A stretch of 64,000 bases of DNA from Lihuaxuella thermophila (GTDB lineage Bacteria > Bacillota > Bacilli > Thermoactinomycetales > Thermoactinomycetaceae). Where the stretch lies: contig NZ_FOCQ01000004.1 in the NCBI RefSeq assembly GCF_900110165.1, positions 62,001-126,000 on the forward strand, written 5' to 3'. Within the stretch, counting starts at the first letter, position 1; the number at the start of each line of letters is the position of its first letter. The notes below the pieces were generated by a model. That model did no database searches, was not told the origin of the DNA, and saw nothing but the letters and a program-made list of their open reading frames with translations. The position numbers and the translations under genes were made by a program. Of the stretch, positions 1 through 10,169 are shown piece after piece.

Positions 1-14
1 AAAGGGGTGTTTTC

Positions 15-1310
15 ATGGTACGGTTTGCAACGCTTGAACCACCGACAGTTGGCGAAAAAATTACAGTAACAGACGGGAAGTTACATGTACCGGACCAGCC
101 CATTATTCCGTTTATCGAAGGGGATGGAACCGGCCCTGATATTTGGGCGGCTGCCAAGCGCGTTCTCGATGCTGCTGTGGAAAAAGCATATGGCGGAAAA
201 AAGAAAATCGCCTGGTTTGAGGTGTATGCCGGCGAAAAAGCGAATGAAAAATTCGGCGAATGGCTCCCTGAAGACACACTGACGGCGATCCGTGAATACC
301 GGGTAGCCATTAAAGGCCCGTTGACCACGCCGGTCGGAGGGGGAATCCGTTCCCTGAACGTGGCACTCCGGCAAGAGCTGGACCTCTATGTCTGCCTGAG
401 GCCGGTTCGCTATTTTGAAGGAGTTCCATCGCCCGTCAAACGCCCGCAGGATGTCGACATGGTGATTTTCCGCGAAAACTCTGAAGATATCTATGCCGGG
501 ATTGAATGGGAAGCCGGATCTGAAGAAGTGAAAAAAGTGATCCGTTTCCTGCAGGAGGAGATGGGTGTCAAGAAAATTCGTTTCCCAGAAACCTCGGGAA
601 TCGGCATCAAACCGGTCTCTCAAGAAGGAACCGAACGCCTGGTTAAAGCAGCCATCGAATATGCGATCAACCATGGCCGGAAGAGCGTGACCTTGGTACA
701 TAAAGGAAATATTATGAAGTTTACCGAAGGAGCTTTTAAAAACTGGGGTTATGCTGTAGCCGAACGGGATTATGCCGGCAAGGTATTCACCTGGGCGGAG
801 TATGACCGCATCAAAGCCGAAAAAGGGACAGAGGCAGCGAACCAGGCGCAAGCCCAAGCGGAAGCCGAAGGAAAAATTATTGTTAAAGATTCGATTGCAG
901 ACGCCTTTTTGCAACAAATCCTAACCCGTCCGGCAGAATATGATGTTATCGCTACGTTAAATCTAAACGGGGATTACATCTCCGATGCCTTGGCAGCGCA
1001 AGTGGGCGGAATCGGAATCGCACCCGGAGCCAACATCAACTACAACACAGGCCATGCGGTTTTTGAAGCAACACATGGAACCGCGCCTAAATATGCAGGG
1101 TTGGATAAAGTGAACCCGGGTTCAGTCATCCTGTCCGGCGTCTTGATGCTGGAGCACCTGGGCTGGCAAGAAGCAGCCGATATGATCTATGCCGCAATGA
1201 GCAAAACGATCAGCCAAAAAACCGTCACCTACGATTTCGCCCGCCTCATGGAAGGGGCGACCGAGGTGAAATGCTCCGAATTTGCTGATCACCTGATCAA
1301 GAATCTGTAA
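15..1310 (+). CDS. icd: NADP-dependent isocitrate dehydrogenase
   Basis: TCA-cycle enzyme that oxidises isocitrate to 2-oxoglutarate with reduction of NADP; cytosolic homodimer. The 431-residue product has the full family length. Substrate-binding residues fall at the same numbers as in the E. coli enzyme: Ser113, Asn115 and Arg119 in [10 protein letters not shown], Arg129 in CLRPVR, Arg153 and Tyr160 in FRENSEDIY. The Ser113 context is the one phosphorylated by AceK in enterics, but no AceK is expected here. A GGGGTG ribosome site at about 4-9 precedes the ATG. The gene is followed by mdh as in the Bacillus citZ-icd-mdh cluster; citZ would lie upstream, outside the window. Assignment is very secure. 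Confidence 0.98.
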   Translation: MVRFATLEPPTVGEKITVTDGKLHVPDQPIIPFIEGDGTGPDIWAAAKRVLDAAVEKAYGGKKKIAWFEVYAGEKANEKFGEWLPEDTLTAIREYRVAIKGPLTTPVGGGIRSLNVALRQELDLYVCLRPVRYFEGVPSPVKRPQDVDMVIFRENSEDIYAGIEWEAGSEEVKKVIRFLQEEMGVKKIRFPETSGIGIKPVSQEGTERLVKAAIEYAINHGRKSVTLVHKGNIMKFTEGAFKNWGYAVAERDYAGKVFTWAEYDRIKAEKGTEAANQAQAQAEAEGKIIVKDSIADAFLQQILTRPAEYDVIATLNLNGDYISDALAAQVGGIGIAPGANINYNTGHAVFEATHGTAPKYAGLDKVNPGSVILSGVLMLEHLGWQEAADMIYAAMSKTISQKTVTYDFARLMEGATEVKCSEFADHLIKNL

Positions 1311-2515
<1,205 letters not shown>

Positions 2516-2531
2516 TGGTTGATTGAACCTG

Positions 2532-2567
2532 AAAGCCTGGAGATCAAAACATTCTCCAGGCTTTTTT
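2532..2567 (+). terminator. rho-independent terminator after mdh
   Basis: Twelve-base stem AAAGCCTGGAGA / TCTCCAGGCTTT with a nine-base loop, followed by a T run. It closes the icd-mdh transcript. Confidence 0.92.
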
Positions 2568-2663
2568 ACCAGCATAAAAAATATAATTGGTAGACTATTT
2601 TTTCCACTGGTAATATTCTATTAAATACGCTAAAATGTAAGCGTATACAAGGAGGCGGTCATC

Positions 2664-3137
2664 ATGGTTTTCGGAAAAGTCAATCCGACCGGAAAATACT
2701 GGGAAATGTGCGAAGTGGGGGACCGGGTAAGAGAAACGAGAACGGTCACCGTGAAGGATCTCTTTTCCTATCTCGGTGTCACAGATGATCAAAATCCGCT
2801 TTATTTGGAAGAGAATTATGCCATACAGGCAGGGTTTGAACAGGCGGTCGTTCCTGCCGGACTCTTTGTCGGCTGGCTTACCTCCCTGGCTTCGATGCAT
2901 CTGCCGGGCCCGGGGAGTATGATCAAGGAACTTCGCCTATCTTTTCCGCAAGCGTTAAAACTGGGTGAAAAGGTAAATCTCTCTCTGGAGCTGACACATA
3001 AATGCGAACGTGAAAAAACGGTGACCTTGAAAGCGAGTGTGACGAGTCTCGGCAAGTCGATTGTAGAAGGAGAAATCGATGTGTTCCCGCCGAGGCCCCT
3101 TCGTTCTTTGTTGGACAATGCTTTTGAAAACTTTTGA
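2664..3137 (+). CDS. MaoC-like hot-dog fold protein, His replaced by Tyr
   Basis: A 157-residue protein resembling the MaoC/(R)-specific enoyl-CoA hydratase family, which hydrates or dehydrates acyl thioesters. The hydratase motif region reads TDDQNPLYLEENYA at residues 40-53, followed by the glycine-rich PAGLF segment. Active members normally have Asp and His in D..NPLH; here the Asp is present but the His position is Tyr47, so normal hydratase activity is doubtful. AAGGAGG at 2649-2655 fixes the ATG. It is a single-gene transcript between mdh and phoP, with an inverted repeat TACGC(N)GCGTA at 2626-2645 just upstream that could be an operator. Substrate unknown. Confidence 0.75.
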   Translation: MVFGKVNPTGKYWEMCEVGDRVRETRTVTVKDLFSYLGVTDDQNPLYLEENYAIQAGFEQAVVPAGLFVGWLTSLASMHLPGPGSMIKELRLSFPQALKLGEKVNLSLELTHKCEREKTVTLKASVTSLGKSIVEGEIDVFPPRPLRSLLDNAFENF

Positions 3138-3177
3138 ATCCCTCGGAATCACGTTTTTGTCAAGGACCGCGTGGCAA

Positions 3178-3218
3178 CCCCGGCTGACCAAGATTCATGC
3201 ATGGTCAGCCGGGTTTTT
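3178..3218 (+). terminator. terminator after MaoC-like gene
   Basis: Perfect CCCGGCTGACCA / TGGTCAGCCGGG stem with an 11-base loop and TTTTTA tail. The tail abuts the ends of the small minus-strand reading frames described next. Confidence 0.9.
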
Positions 3219-3321
3219 ATTTAGAAAAAAGAGACTGAACCCTGAGGTTCACATACGCTTGCATTCCAATTGTTCCACAGAGTGTGATAATCCCGACAAT
3301 CACCGTGATTATGGGCCGCAT
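3217..3321 (-). CDS. candidate 34-residue membrane peptide
   Basis: A minus-strand frame encoding 34 residues beginning MRPIITVIVGIITL, a single hydrophobic helix followed by a short polar tail ending SLFSK. An AAAGGTGA ribosome site is appropriately spaced before the ATG at 3321. It overlaps a larger minus-strand frame (3221-3460), so at most part of that frame may be real. The resemblance to a short membrane peptide plus the ribosome site is the only support; no family is recognised. Confidence 0.4.
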   Translation of the reverse strand: MRPIITVIVGIITLCGTIGMQAYVNLRVQSLFSK

Positions 3322-3460
3322 TGACTTCACCTTTAAACGCTTCACTATTTGCATAGTTCAGCCATGCTTTTACTCCGAAGTAAACTCCAGTGGTCAGCAG
3401 GATCACTACAAAAAACCAATAAGCCAGCCTTTCTATCGGCGATGGACATACTCTTTCCAA
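3221..3460 (-). CDS. candidate small membrane protein, TTG start
   Basis: Reading from a TTG at 3460 gives about 79 residues: a short cytoplasmic head with ERVCPSPIERLAY, one strongly hydrophobic helix (WFFVVILLTTGVYFGV) and a hydrophilic tail. A perfect AGGAGG lies at 3476-3481, about 15 bases from this TTG and six bases from an in-frame ATT, so the true start is unclear. The second half overlaps the 34-residue peptide frame. The strong ribosome site and membrane segment suggest a real small gene; function unknown. Confidence 0.4.
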   Translation of the reverse strand: MERVCPSPIERLAYWFFVVILLTTGVYFGVKAWLNYANSEAFKGEVNAAHNHGDCRDYHTLWNNWNASVCEPQGSVSFF

Positions 3461-3481
3461 GTTTCCAATCGTTCTCCTCCT

Positions 3482-3768
3482 AATTCTGTTTACAGACACT
3501 ATCATACATAGAGCGAAATGTTTATTGGGAATAAAAAAGAATCTCGGATTCTCACAATGCTTCGGAGTCTCCCGCATCTTCGCGGTTGGCGGGCGATACA
3601 ACAGCGGTTTCATGCTGTTTCCGACAACACGGCTTTCCCGGCAAAATTCACCTGATCGGGACCGTCACTTCTCTCCTGCTCGCTTCGATCCCGTTACCTT
3701 TCTCCATGATCCAGTTTTATTTCATTTTAGAAGGAAATTGTTTTTGTTTCTAATAAATGGGCGGATTC
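3482..3768. other. spacer between small ORFs and phoP promoter
   Basis: No intact gene is supported here. One plus-strand frame contains a hydrophobic run (SLLLASIPLPFSMIQ) near 3670-3720 without a credible start, which may be the worn end of a membrane-protein gene. Confidence 0.3.
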
Positions 3769-3800
3769 TTTACTGTTTCTTAACTTTGTTATGGTATGAT
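3769..3800 (+). promoter_or_regulatory. phoP promoter with two Pho-box half sites
   Basis: TTTACT at 3769-3774 and TTAACT at 3780-3785 are 11 bases apart start to start, matching the spacing and near-consensus of PhoP-binding TTAACA repeats. TATGAT at 3795-3800 is the likely -10. This implies autoregulation of phoP-phoR, as in B. subtilis. Confidence 0.55.
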
Positions 3801-3857
3801 TTGTTTTGTAAAGGAATGATGAAGCAGTTTGCTACTTCAAAATTGGAGGCCAAAAGC

Positions 3858-4571
3858 ATGTCAAAAAAGATTTTGGTTGTTGATGATGAGCCATCCATTG
3901 TCAAACTTGTCCAGTTCAATCTGGAAAAAGAAGGATTCGATGTTGATGTCGCCTTTGATGGGCAAGCCGCCCTTGAAAAGATGAAAGAGAGGCTTCCAGA
4001 TTTACTCGTGCTGGATTTAATGCTGCCCAAAGTGGATGGCCTGGAGGTGTGTCGTCGGATCAGGCAAGAAAAACGCCATATCCCCATTCTCATGCTGACG
4101 GCTAAATCCGATGAATTTGACAAGGTTCTCGGCCTGGAGCTCGGGGCCGATGATTATATGACCAAACCCTTCAGTCCCAGAGAGTTGACCGCGCGTGTCA
4201 AAGCGATTTTACGCCGGGTAGAAGCTCTTCAGGGGGAGAACAAACCGGATTCGGATCAACCGTTGATTCAAATCGGCGAATTGACCATTGATCCCGAAGG
4301 ATATGTCGTAACCCGCGGCAATGCCGAAATCGATCTCACCCCGAAAGAGTTTGAGCTGCTTGTCTATATGGCCAGCCGCCGCGGTAAGGTGCTGTCCCGC
4401 GACCAACTGCTCAATGCTGTATGGAATTACGATTATATCGGGGATTCCAGAATCGTGGATGTCCATGTGAGCCATTTGCGTGACAAAATTGAAGCCGACT
4501 CACGCAACCCCGTTTATATCAAAACGGTCCGTGGAATTGGCTATAAATTTGAAGGTCCGAAAAAAACATGA
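3858..4571 (+). CDS. phoP: response regulator PhoP, OmpR family
   Basis: Response regulator of the phosphate-starvation two-component system; when phosphorylated it binds Pho boxes and activates pst and other genes. 237 residues. The receiver domain (about 1-120) has acidic pocket Asp9/Asp10, phosphoacceptor Asp53 in VLDLMLP, Thr81 and Lys103. The C-terminal winged helix (about 140-235) is OmpR type and contains DVHVSHLRDKIE. GGAGG at 3845-3849 fixes the ATG at 3858; the open frame extends further upstream but without a ribosome site. It overlaps phoR by four bases. The pst operon directly downstream supports PhoP rather than another OmpR regulator. Confidence 0.95.
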   Translation: MSKKILVVDDEPSIVKLVQFNLEKEGFDVDVAFDGQAALEKMKERLPDLLVLDLMLPKVDGLEVCRRIRQEKRHIPILMLTAKSDEFDKVLGLELGADDYMTKPFSPRELTARVKAILRRVEALQGENKPDSDQPLIQIGELTIDPEGYVVTRGNAEIDLTPKEFELLVYMASRRGKVLSRDQLLNAVWNYDYIGDSRIVDVHVSHLRDKIEADSRNPVYIKTVRGIGYKFEGPKKT

Positions 4572-6325
4572 GATCCTTGCGCGGAAAAATCACGGGGTCT
4601 TTTCTTCTGTTGATCGGATGTTCCGTGCTCGGAACCGGGATCTTTGTGGCCCTTTTGCTTCAGTCATCCTATTTGGACTCATTAACCGGACGGCTCACAA
4701 AAGAAGGAAAGATGATCGCGGAAACGATTGAATGGGAGAAAAACCTCGATGACCCGCATCATTTTGAACGTCAGGCCAACATCTACGGACGAACCCTGGG
4801 TGCACGGGTAACCTTTTTTGATGCTGAGGGAGTGGTACTCGGGGATTCTGCAGAGGGAAATCAGCTCAACGGGAAAGCTTTTCCTGAAGTGAAGCGGGGT
4901 TTACTCAAAAGCAGTGAACCGACTGTCATCAAAAATGATTTCCTGCACGCCACGCTGCCCGTGATCAGAAACGGCAAAGTTCTGGGGGCGATTCGCGTCT
5001 CAATGGATCTCGAGGAAGTGAATCGCTCTCTGGAGAAAGTTTGGTTGTCGCTCGCAGGGGGGCTCATCATCGCCTATTCCTTGGCGGCCTTTTTCAGTTC
5101 GCGGATTGCGGGCGGAGTGACGAGACCCTTGGAAGAAATTACACAGGTGGCAGTGGATATCGCGCAAAACAGAATCCACAAGCGGGTCCAGCAGACAGGA
5201 AACGATGAAATCGCCCGGTTGGGACGGGCGATCAACCGCATGGCCCACAGCCTGCAAAAACAGATGGAAACCATCCGGAAAAGCGAGCGCAGACTGGGAA
5301 GCATCATTGAATCGATGGAAAGCGGTCTGATCATGGTCGACTCGACAGGCCGGGTGAGCCTGGCCAACCGGGCTTTTGAACGGATGTTTGGTGTGCCGGC
5401 AGCAGATATTATCGGGGTTTCCTACAAGCGGCTTACCTATCCTTACGATTTGACCGCACTCATTACCGAATGTGCCGAAAGCGGATCACGGCTTCGCAAG
5501 GAGATCCATCTCTACTATCCGGAGGAGCGGATGCTGGAAGCCAACTTGGCCCCGATGTGGGTGGAGAAAAACGGGGTGGGTGTCGTCATCGTTTTTCACG
5601 ACTTGACAGCGATCCGGCGTCTGGAGCAGCTCAGGAGAGATTTTGTGGCCAATGTCTCCCATGAGTTGAAAACGCCCATTACCTCCATTCTGGGATTTGC
5701 CGAAACTCTGTTGGACGGAGCTCTCAAGGACCCGGATACATGCAGGGAATTTTTGAAAATCATCCACGATGAAAGCCTGCGCTTGCAACGGTTGATCGGT
5801 GACCTGTTGGATCTGGCCAGCATCGAGTCGAAAAAGCTGCATCTCAATCTGAAGACCGTCTTCGTGGATTCGCTGATTCAGTCGGCGGTCAAAACGATTG
5901 AAGACCAGGTGCGCGCAAAAGGGCAAAGACTGGAAGTGCACATCGAAGAGCCGTTCGAGATCGAAGTGGATCCGGACCGTTTCAGGCAAATTATCCTCAA
6001 TCTATTATCCAATGCGATGAATTACACGCCCCAGGGCGGGAGCATTACACTCGATGTCAGCCGCGAACCGCACCGGTTTCGGTTGAAGGTAACGGACACG
6101 GGAGTAGGAATCCCTCCGGAAGATCTGCCGCGGATTTTTGAGCGTTTTTACCGGGTGGATAAAGCCAGATCGCGCGATTCCGGCGGGACAGGACTGGGGC
6201 TGGCCATCGTGAAGCACCTGGTCGAGGTGCACAACGGTGAAATTGACGTGAAAAGTAAAGTAGGAACAGGAACCACCTTCACCCTTTCCTTCCCGCTCAA
6301 ACAAGATCGCGATGGACCCGGTTAA
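4568..6325 (+). CDS. phoR: sensor histidine kinase PhoR
   Basis: Membrane sensor kinase that phosphorylates PhoP under phosphate limitation. 585 residues, the usual size. Order of parts: transmembrane helix about 8-32, extracytoplasmic PAS-like sensor about 33-155, second helix about 156-178, HAMP about 180-232, PAS about 240-345, HisKA with phosphoacceptor His365 in VSHELKTP, then HATPase_c with the N box (NLLSNAMNYTP), G1 (DTGVGIP), F (FERFYRVD) and G2 (GGTGLGLAIVKHL). Translation is coupled to phoP by an ATGA overlap. The stop codon lies inside the terminator hairpin. Confidence 0.95.
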   Translation: MRSLRGKITGSFLLLIGCSVLGTGIFVALLLQSSYLDSLTGRLTKEGKMIAETIEWEKNLDDPHHFERQANIYGRTLGARVTFFDAEGVVLGDSAEGNQLNGKAFPEVKRGLLKSSEPTVIKNDFLHATLPVIRNGKVLGAIRVSMDLEEVNRSLEKVWLSLAGGLIIAYSLAAFFSSRIAGGVTRPLEEITQVAVDIAQNRIHKRVQQTGNDEIARLGRAINRMAHSLQKQMETIRKSERRLGSIIESMESGLIMVDSTGRVSLANRAFERMFGVPAADIIGVSYKRLTYPYDLTALITECAESGSRLRKEIHLYYPEERMLEANLAPMWVEKNGVGVVIVFHDLTAIRRLEQLRRDFVANVSHELKTPITSILGFAETLLDGALKDPDTCREFLKIIHDESLRLQRLIGDLLDLASIESKKLHLNLKTVFVDSLIQSAVKTIEDQVRAKGQRLEVHIEEPFEIEVDPDRFRQIILNLLSNAMNYTPQGGSITLDVSREPHRFRLKVTDTGVGIPPEDLPRIFERFYRVDKARSRDSGGTGLGLAIVKHLVEVHNGEIDVKSKVGTGTTFTLSFPLKQDRDGPG

Positions 6326-6340
6326 ACGCCGGGTTTTTTT
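6317..6340 (+). terminator. terminator after phoR
   Basis: CCCGG / CCGGG stem around the phoR stop codon, followed by seven T residues. Short but GC-only, and directly before the Pho boxes of pstS. Confidence 0.75.
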
Positions 6341-6345
6341 GTACC

Positions 6346-6399
6346 TTAACATAATCTTTACATTCCGTTGATTGAAGGCTAATAGTCCCCCTTTATAGT
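6346..6399 (+). promoter_or_regulatory. pstS promoter with PhoP box array
   Basis: Four hexamers recur every 11 bases: TTAACA (6346), TTTACA (6357), TTGATT (6368) and CTAATA (6379), each separated by five bases. This is the classical PhoP box array of Bacillales. A -10 TATAGT at 6394-6399 lies 16 bases after TTGAAG at 6372-6377, so PhoP would bind upstream of and over a poor -35. Confidence 0.85.
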
Positions 6400-6449
6400 T
6401 AAAGGTGATAAAGGGATTTATTTATAACTGGTAGGGGGTAAACATCCTT

Positions 6450-7394
6450 ATGTTGAAGAAAGGTCTACTGTTAGGCGGCGTATTTGCGCTTGCATTCGGA
6501 GCAGTTGTCGGATGCTCTTCCGGTCAAGCGGGAAATGGCAATCAAGCCGGCGGGGACAAGCAATTGACCGGCTCCATCCGCTTGGACGGTTCCAGCACCG
6601 TTTACCCGATTTCCCAAGCGGTCGCTGAAGAGTTTATGAAAGAGAATCCGGGTGTGAAAGTAACTGTAGCTGAGTCGGGAACCGGGGGCGGATTCAAAAA
6701 ATGGGCCAACGGTGAGATCGAAATCAGCAACGCTTCCCGACCCATCAAAGATGAAGAAAAAGCAGCAGCGAAACAAAAAGGAATTGAACCGGTTGAAATT
6801 CCGGTCGCGTATGACGGAATTGCCGTTGTTGTAAATAAAGAGAACAAATTTGTTGACAGCCTGACCGTTGAAGAATTGAAAAAGATCTGGGAACCAAACA
6901 GCAAAGTGAAAACCTGGAAAGACGTCCGTCCGGAATGGCCGGCAGAGCCGATTAAATTGTACGGGCCGGGTACGGCTTCCGGAACCTTTGACTACTTCAC
7001 TGAGGAGGTCGTTGGTGAAGGTGGCAAAAGCCGTACGGATTACACGGCTTCCGAGGATGACAACGTACTGGTCAAAGGTGTGGAGGGAGACAAAAACAGC
7101 CTGGGTTACTTCGGATATGCTTACTATATGGAAAACAAAGATAAGTTGAAAATCGTAAAAATCGATGCCGGTAAGGGCGCCATTGAACCTACTGATCAAA
7201 CCATCAAAGATGGCACCTATGCTCCGCTCTCCCGTAAAATCTTTATCTACCCGAGCAACAAAGTCTTAGTAAAGCCTGAAGTGAAAGAGTTTCTGAAGTT
7301 CTATCTCGAAACGGCCAAAGACTTGGTGAAAGAAGTGGGTTATGTTCCGCTGCCGGATGCGGATTACCAAAAATCTCTCGAACTGGTGAAATAA
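6450..7394 (+). CDS. pstS: phosphate ABC transporter substrate-binding lipoprotein
   Basis: Captures inorganic phosphate outside the membrane and delivers it to PstCA. 314 residues. A lipoprotein signal with lipobox VVGC and acylated Cys22 is followed by a flexible Gly/Asn/Gln linker. Phosphate-binding loops are visible as DGSSTVYP, ESGTGGGF and GPGTASGTFDYF. GGGGG upstream of the ATG serves as ribosome site. First gene of pstSCAB-phoU, with the Pho boxes directly upstream and a partial terminator directly downstream, which would make PstS more abundant than the membrane components. Confidence 0.96.
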   Translation: MLKKGLLLGGVFALAFGAVVGCSSGQAGNGNQAGGDKQLTGSIRLDGSSTVYPISQAVAEEFMKENPGVKVTVAESGTGGGFKKWANGEIEISNASRPIKDEEKAAAKQKGIEPVEIPVAYDGIAVVVNKENKFVDSLTVEELKKIWEPNSKVKTWKDVRPEWPAEPIKLYGPGTASGTFDYFTEEVVGEGGKSRTDYTASEDDNVLVKGVEGDKNSLGYFGYAYYMENKDKLKIVKIDAGKGAIEPTDQTIKDGTYAPLSRKIFIYPSNKVLVKPEVKEFLKFYLETAKDLVKEVGYVPLPDADYQKSLELVK

Positions 7395-7419
7395 CATTCC
7401 CAAGTCCCGGCTGAAAAAA

Positions 7420-7463
7420 GTGTGGTCCCTCCTTCCATAAAGGGAGGAGGGTGCCACATTTTT
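7420..7463 (+). terminator. pstS-pstC intercistronic terminator
   Basis: Long stem with TGTGG / CCACA outer arms and TCCCTCCTT / AAGGGAGGA inner arms, followed by TTTTT. Probably leaky: it would protect pstS mRNA and reduce read-through into pstCAB. Confidence 0.85.
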
Positions 7464-7497
7464 GCCTGTTTTTAACGGAAGGAGGAAGGTTAAAGCA

Positions 7498-8439
7498 ATG
7501 TCACGATCCACAGCCCACATGCCGGACGCCGATCGGATGTTCCGCAAGAAACGGACCTGGAAGAACAGCATGGAAGCATGGATTCCTAAATTTTTGTTGT
7601 TTTGTGCGCTGATCTCGGTTGTCACCACCGTAGGAATTGTTTTCACTTTGATCACTGAGACCATTTCATTTTTTAAGGAAGTTTCGTTTGTCGAGTTTAT
7701 CACGGAAACGGAGTGGACTGCTCTCTTTAGTGAAGATCAGCAAAAATTCGGGATTTGGCCGCTCATCTCGGGGACGATGCTCGTCACCGCAGGCGCGGCG
7801 GTTGTGGCGGTTCCGATCGGGCTTTTCAGTGCCATTTATCTGAGTGAATACGCACCGGACCGGGTGCGCCGGATCGTCAAACCGGTTTTGGAAATTCTGG
7901 CGGGAATCCCGACGATCGTCTACGGATATTTTGCCATCACGTTTGTGACACCGCTGCTCAGAACGTTTATGCCCGACTTAAACTTTTTTAACGCTTTAAG
8001 TGCCAGCATCGTGGTTGGCATCATGATCATCCCCATGATCGCTTCCCTCAGTGAGGATGCCATGAGCTCTGTGCCGAACAATATCCGTGAAGCTGCCTAC
8101 GGGCTGGGATCCACCCGCCTGGAAGTGGCTTTAAAAGTGGTTGTGCCCGCGGCTTTGTCGGGGATTGTGGCATCGTTTGTGCTGGCTCTCTCGCGCGCCA
8201 TCGGGGAAACCATGATCGTAGCGATTGCGGCTGGATCGACTCCCAATCTCACTTTCAATCCGACCGAAACGATCCAGACGATGACCGGTTATATGGTTCA
8301 GGCAGCGATGGGGGACATCAGTTATGAGAGCATTACCTATAAATCGATCTATGCGGTGGGAATGACGTTATTTGTATTCACCCTGTTGATGAATATGCTG
8401 GCACAGTATATCTCACGGCGCTTTAAGGAGGAGTATTGA
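7498..8439 (+). CDS. pstC: phosphate ABC transporter permease PstC
   Basis: Inner-membrane permease subunit of the phosphate importer. 313 residues from the ATG at 7498, chosen because AAGGAGGAAGG at 7479-7489 precedes it; the frame is open back to a TTG at 7462. Six hydrophobic segments follow a charged N terminus. The permease EAA loop with [20 protein letters not shown] contacts PstB, and SRAIGETM is a PstC/PstA family hallmark. The stop overlaps the pstA start. Confidence 0.95.
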   Translation: MSRSTAHMPDADRMFRKKRTWKNSMEAWIPKFLLFCALISVVTTVGIVFTLITETISFFKEVSFVEFITETEWTALFSEDQQKFGIWPLISGTMLVTAGAAVVAVPIGLFSAIYLSEYAPDRVRRIVKPVLEILAGIPTIVYGYFAITFVTPLLRTFMPDLNFFNALSASIVVGIMIIPMIASLSEDAMSSVPNNIREAAYGLGSTRLEVALKVVVPAALSGIVASFVLALSRAIGETMIVAIAAGSTPNLTFNPTETIQTMTGYMVQAAMGDISYESITYKSIYAVGMTLFVFTLLMNMLAQYISRRFKEEY

Positions 8440-9359
8440 TGTCTGCACCTGAGACCGTATCCAAGGAGCAAGCGATCCATCAGACATCTGAGACCCGGAG
8501 CGACCGCTTTGACACATCCCGGGTGGCCTACAGGCGGATGAAAAATAAAGTGGCTCACGGATTGTTCTTTTCAGCCACATTGATCGGCGTGGTCGTGTTA
8601 GCTGTATTGCTCTTCGATATTTTTCAAAAAGGCTGGCCTTATCTGACTGCTGATTTCTTCAATAATTTTGCTTCCCGCCTTCCTTCGCGTTCCGGGATCA
8701 AAGCCGCCTTCTGGGGCTCCATCTGGATGATTGCCGTAACGGCTCCGCTCACTTTCATCCTCGGGGTCGCGTCAGCCATCTATCTGGAAGAATACAGCAA
8801 AAAAGGGTGGCTGAGCCGTTTTATCCAGCTGAACATCTCCAACCTGGCGGGTGTCCCGTCCATCGTGTTCGGCATTTTGGGTCTCACTTTGTTCGTACGG
8901 GGGATGGAGTTGGGAAAAAGTGTGCTCGCCGGCTCTTTGACGATGACTCTGCTGGTCCTGCCGACCGTGATCGTTGCTGCGAGAGAAGCGATCGCCAGCG
9001 TGCCGGGTTCGCTCCGGCAAGCATCTTACGCGATGGGGGCAACCCGTTGGCAAACCATCCGTCATGTCGTTCTGCCCTATGCATTTCCGGGGATTTTAAC
9101 CGGTACGATTCTCGCCCTGTCCCGGGCCATCGGAGAAACGGCACCGCTGATTATGGTCGGGGCAGTGACCTTCCTGGCGTTTACGCCTTCTTCTGTGCTT
9201 GACGAGTTTACGGTTCTGCCGATTCAGATTTACAGCTGGATCGCGCAACCCAAAGATGAGTTTCAATATTTGGCGGCAGCCGGAATTATCGTTCTGCTCG
9301 TGATCCTTCTTTCCATGAATGCCCTGGCCATCTATCTGCGCAATAAATTTCAGCGCTGA
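8439..9359 (+). CDS. pstA: phosphate ABC transporter permease PstA
   Basis: Second permease subunit of the phosphate importer. 306 residues from the ATG at 8439, which shares one base with the pstC stop (TGATG); AAGGAGG at 8425-8431 lies seven bases upstream. About 45 polar N-terminal residues precede the first helix. The EAA loop reads QASYAMGATRWQTIRHVVLP and is followed by SRAIGETAPLI. Tight spacing to pstC shows translational coupling. Confidence 0.95.
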   Translation: MSAPETVSKEQAIHQTSETRSDRFDTSRVAYRRMKNKVAHGLFFSATLIGVVVLAVLLFDIFQKGWPYLTADFFNNFASRLPSRSGIKAAFWGSIWMIAVTAPLTFILGVASAIYLEEYSKKGWLSRFIQLNISNLAGVPSIVFGILGLTLFVRGMELGKSVLAGSLTMTLLVLPTVIVAAREAIASVPGSLRQASYAMGATRWQTIRHVVLPYAFPGILTGTILALSRAIGETAPLIMVGAVTFLAFTPSSVLDEFTVLPIQIYSWIAQPKDEFQYLAAAGIIVLLVILLSMNALAIYLRNKFQR

Positions 9360-9398
9360 TGGATGGTGAATCGAATACCAAGGAAAGGAAGATTTCTC

Positions 9399-10157
9399 TT
9401 GAATCAGCTGGCAATTTCCGTACAGGATTTAAATTTGTATTACGGTGATAAACAAGCGTTGAGAAAGATCAACATGGAGATCGAAGAAAAATCGGTGACG
9501 GCATTAATCGGGCCTTCCGGTTGCGGGAAATCGACGTTCCTGCGTACGTTGAACCGCATGAATGATCTGATTCCGGGCGTCAGAATCGATGGGGAAATCA
9601 TGATCCACAACCAAAATATTTATGACGATGAAGTAGATGTAGAGATGCTGCGCAAACAGGTGGGCATGGTTTTCCAGGCTCCCAACCCGTTCCCCAAGAG
9701 CATTTATGATAATGTCGCCTATGGTCCCCGCATCCATGGCATTAAGAATAAAAGCCGCCTGGACGAAATCGTGGAAAAAAGTCTGCGTGGCGCCGCTTTG
9801 TGGGATGAAGTGAAAGACCGGCTGAAAGACCGGGCCACCGGTTTATCCGGCGGACAACAACAACGCTTGTGCATCGCGCGTGCCCTGGCAGTGGAACCGG
9901 AGATTTTGCTGATGGACGAGCCGACTTCTGCCCTGGACCCCATTTCCACTTTGAAAATCGAAGAGCTCGTTCAAGAGTTGAAAAAGAATTACACCATTGT
10001 CATCGTGACGCACAATATGCAACAAGCGGCCAGGATCTCTGATAAAACGGCGTTTTTCTTAAACGGGGACATGATCGAGTACGACAATACGGATAAGCTG
10101 TTCTCCAACCCGCAAAACAAACAAACCGAAGACTACATCACCGGCCGATTCGGTTAA
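9399..10157 (+). CDS. pstB: phosphate ABC transporter ATP-binding protein PstB
   Basis: Cytoplasmic ATPase that energises phosphate import. About 252 residues from a TTG at 9399, which has a purine-rich AAGGAAAGGAAG site at 9380-9391; an ATG at 9363 in the same frame lacks one. Walker A is GPSGCGKST, the Q loop is [10 protein letters not shown], the signature LSGGQQQR, Walker [14 protein letters not shown] and the H loop VTHNMQQA. All are intact. The sequence ends with the usual NPQ...EDYITGRFG tail. Confidence 0.96.
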   Translation: MNQLAISVQDLNLYYGDKQALRKINMEIEEKSVTALIGPSGCGKSTFLRTLNRMNDLIPGVRIDGEIMIHNQNIYDDEVDVEMLRKQVGMVFQAPNPFPKSIYDNVAYGPRIHGIKNKSRLDEIVEKSLRGAALWDEVKDRLKDRATGLSGGQQQRLCIARALAVEPEILLMDEPTSALDPISTLKIEELVQELKKNYTIVIVTHNMQQAARISDKTAFFLNGDMIEYDNTDKLFSNPQNKQTEDYITGRFG

Positions 10158-10169
10158 GGAGGAGAGATC

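Noticed and set aside
81-917. 278-residue minus-strand frame inside icd
   Set aside because: Antisense of a highly conserved gene, Phe/Arg-rich, no family resemblance.
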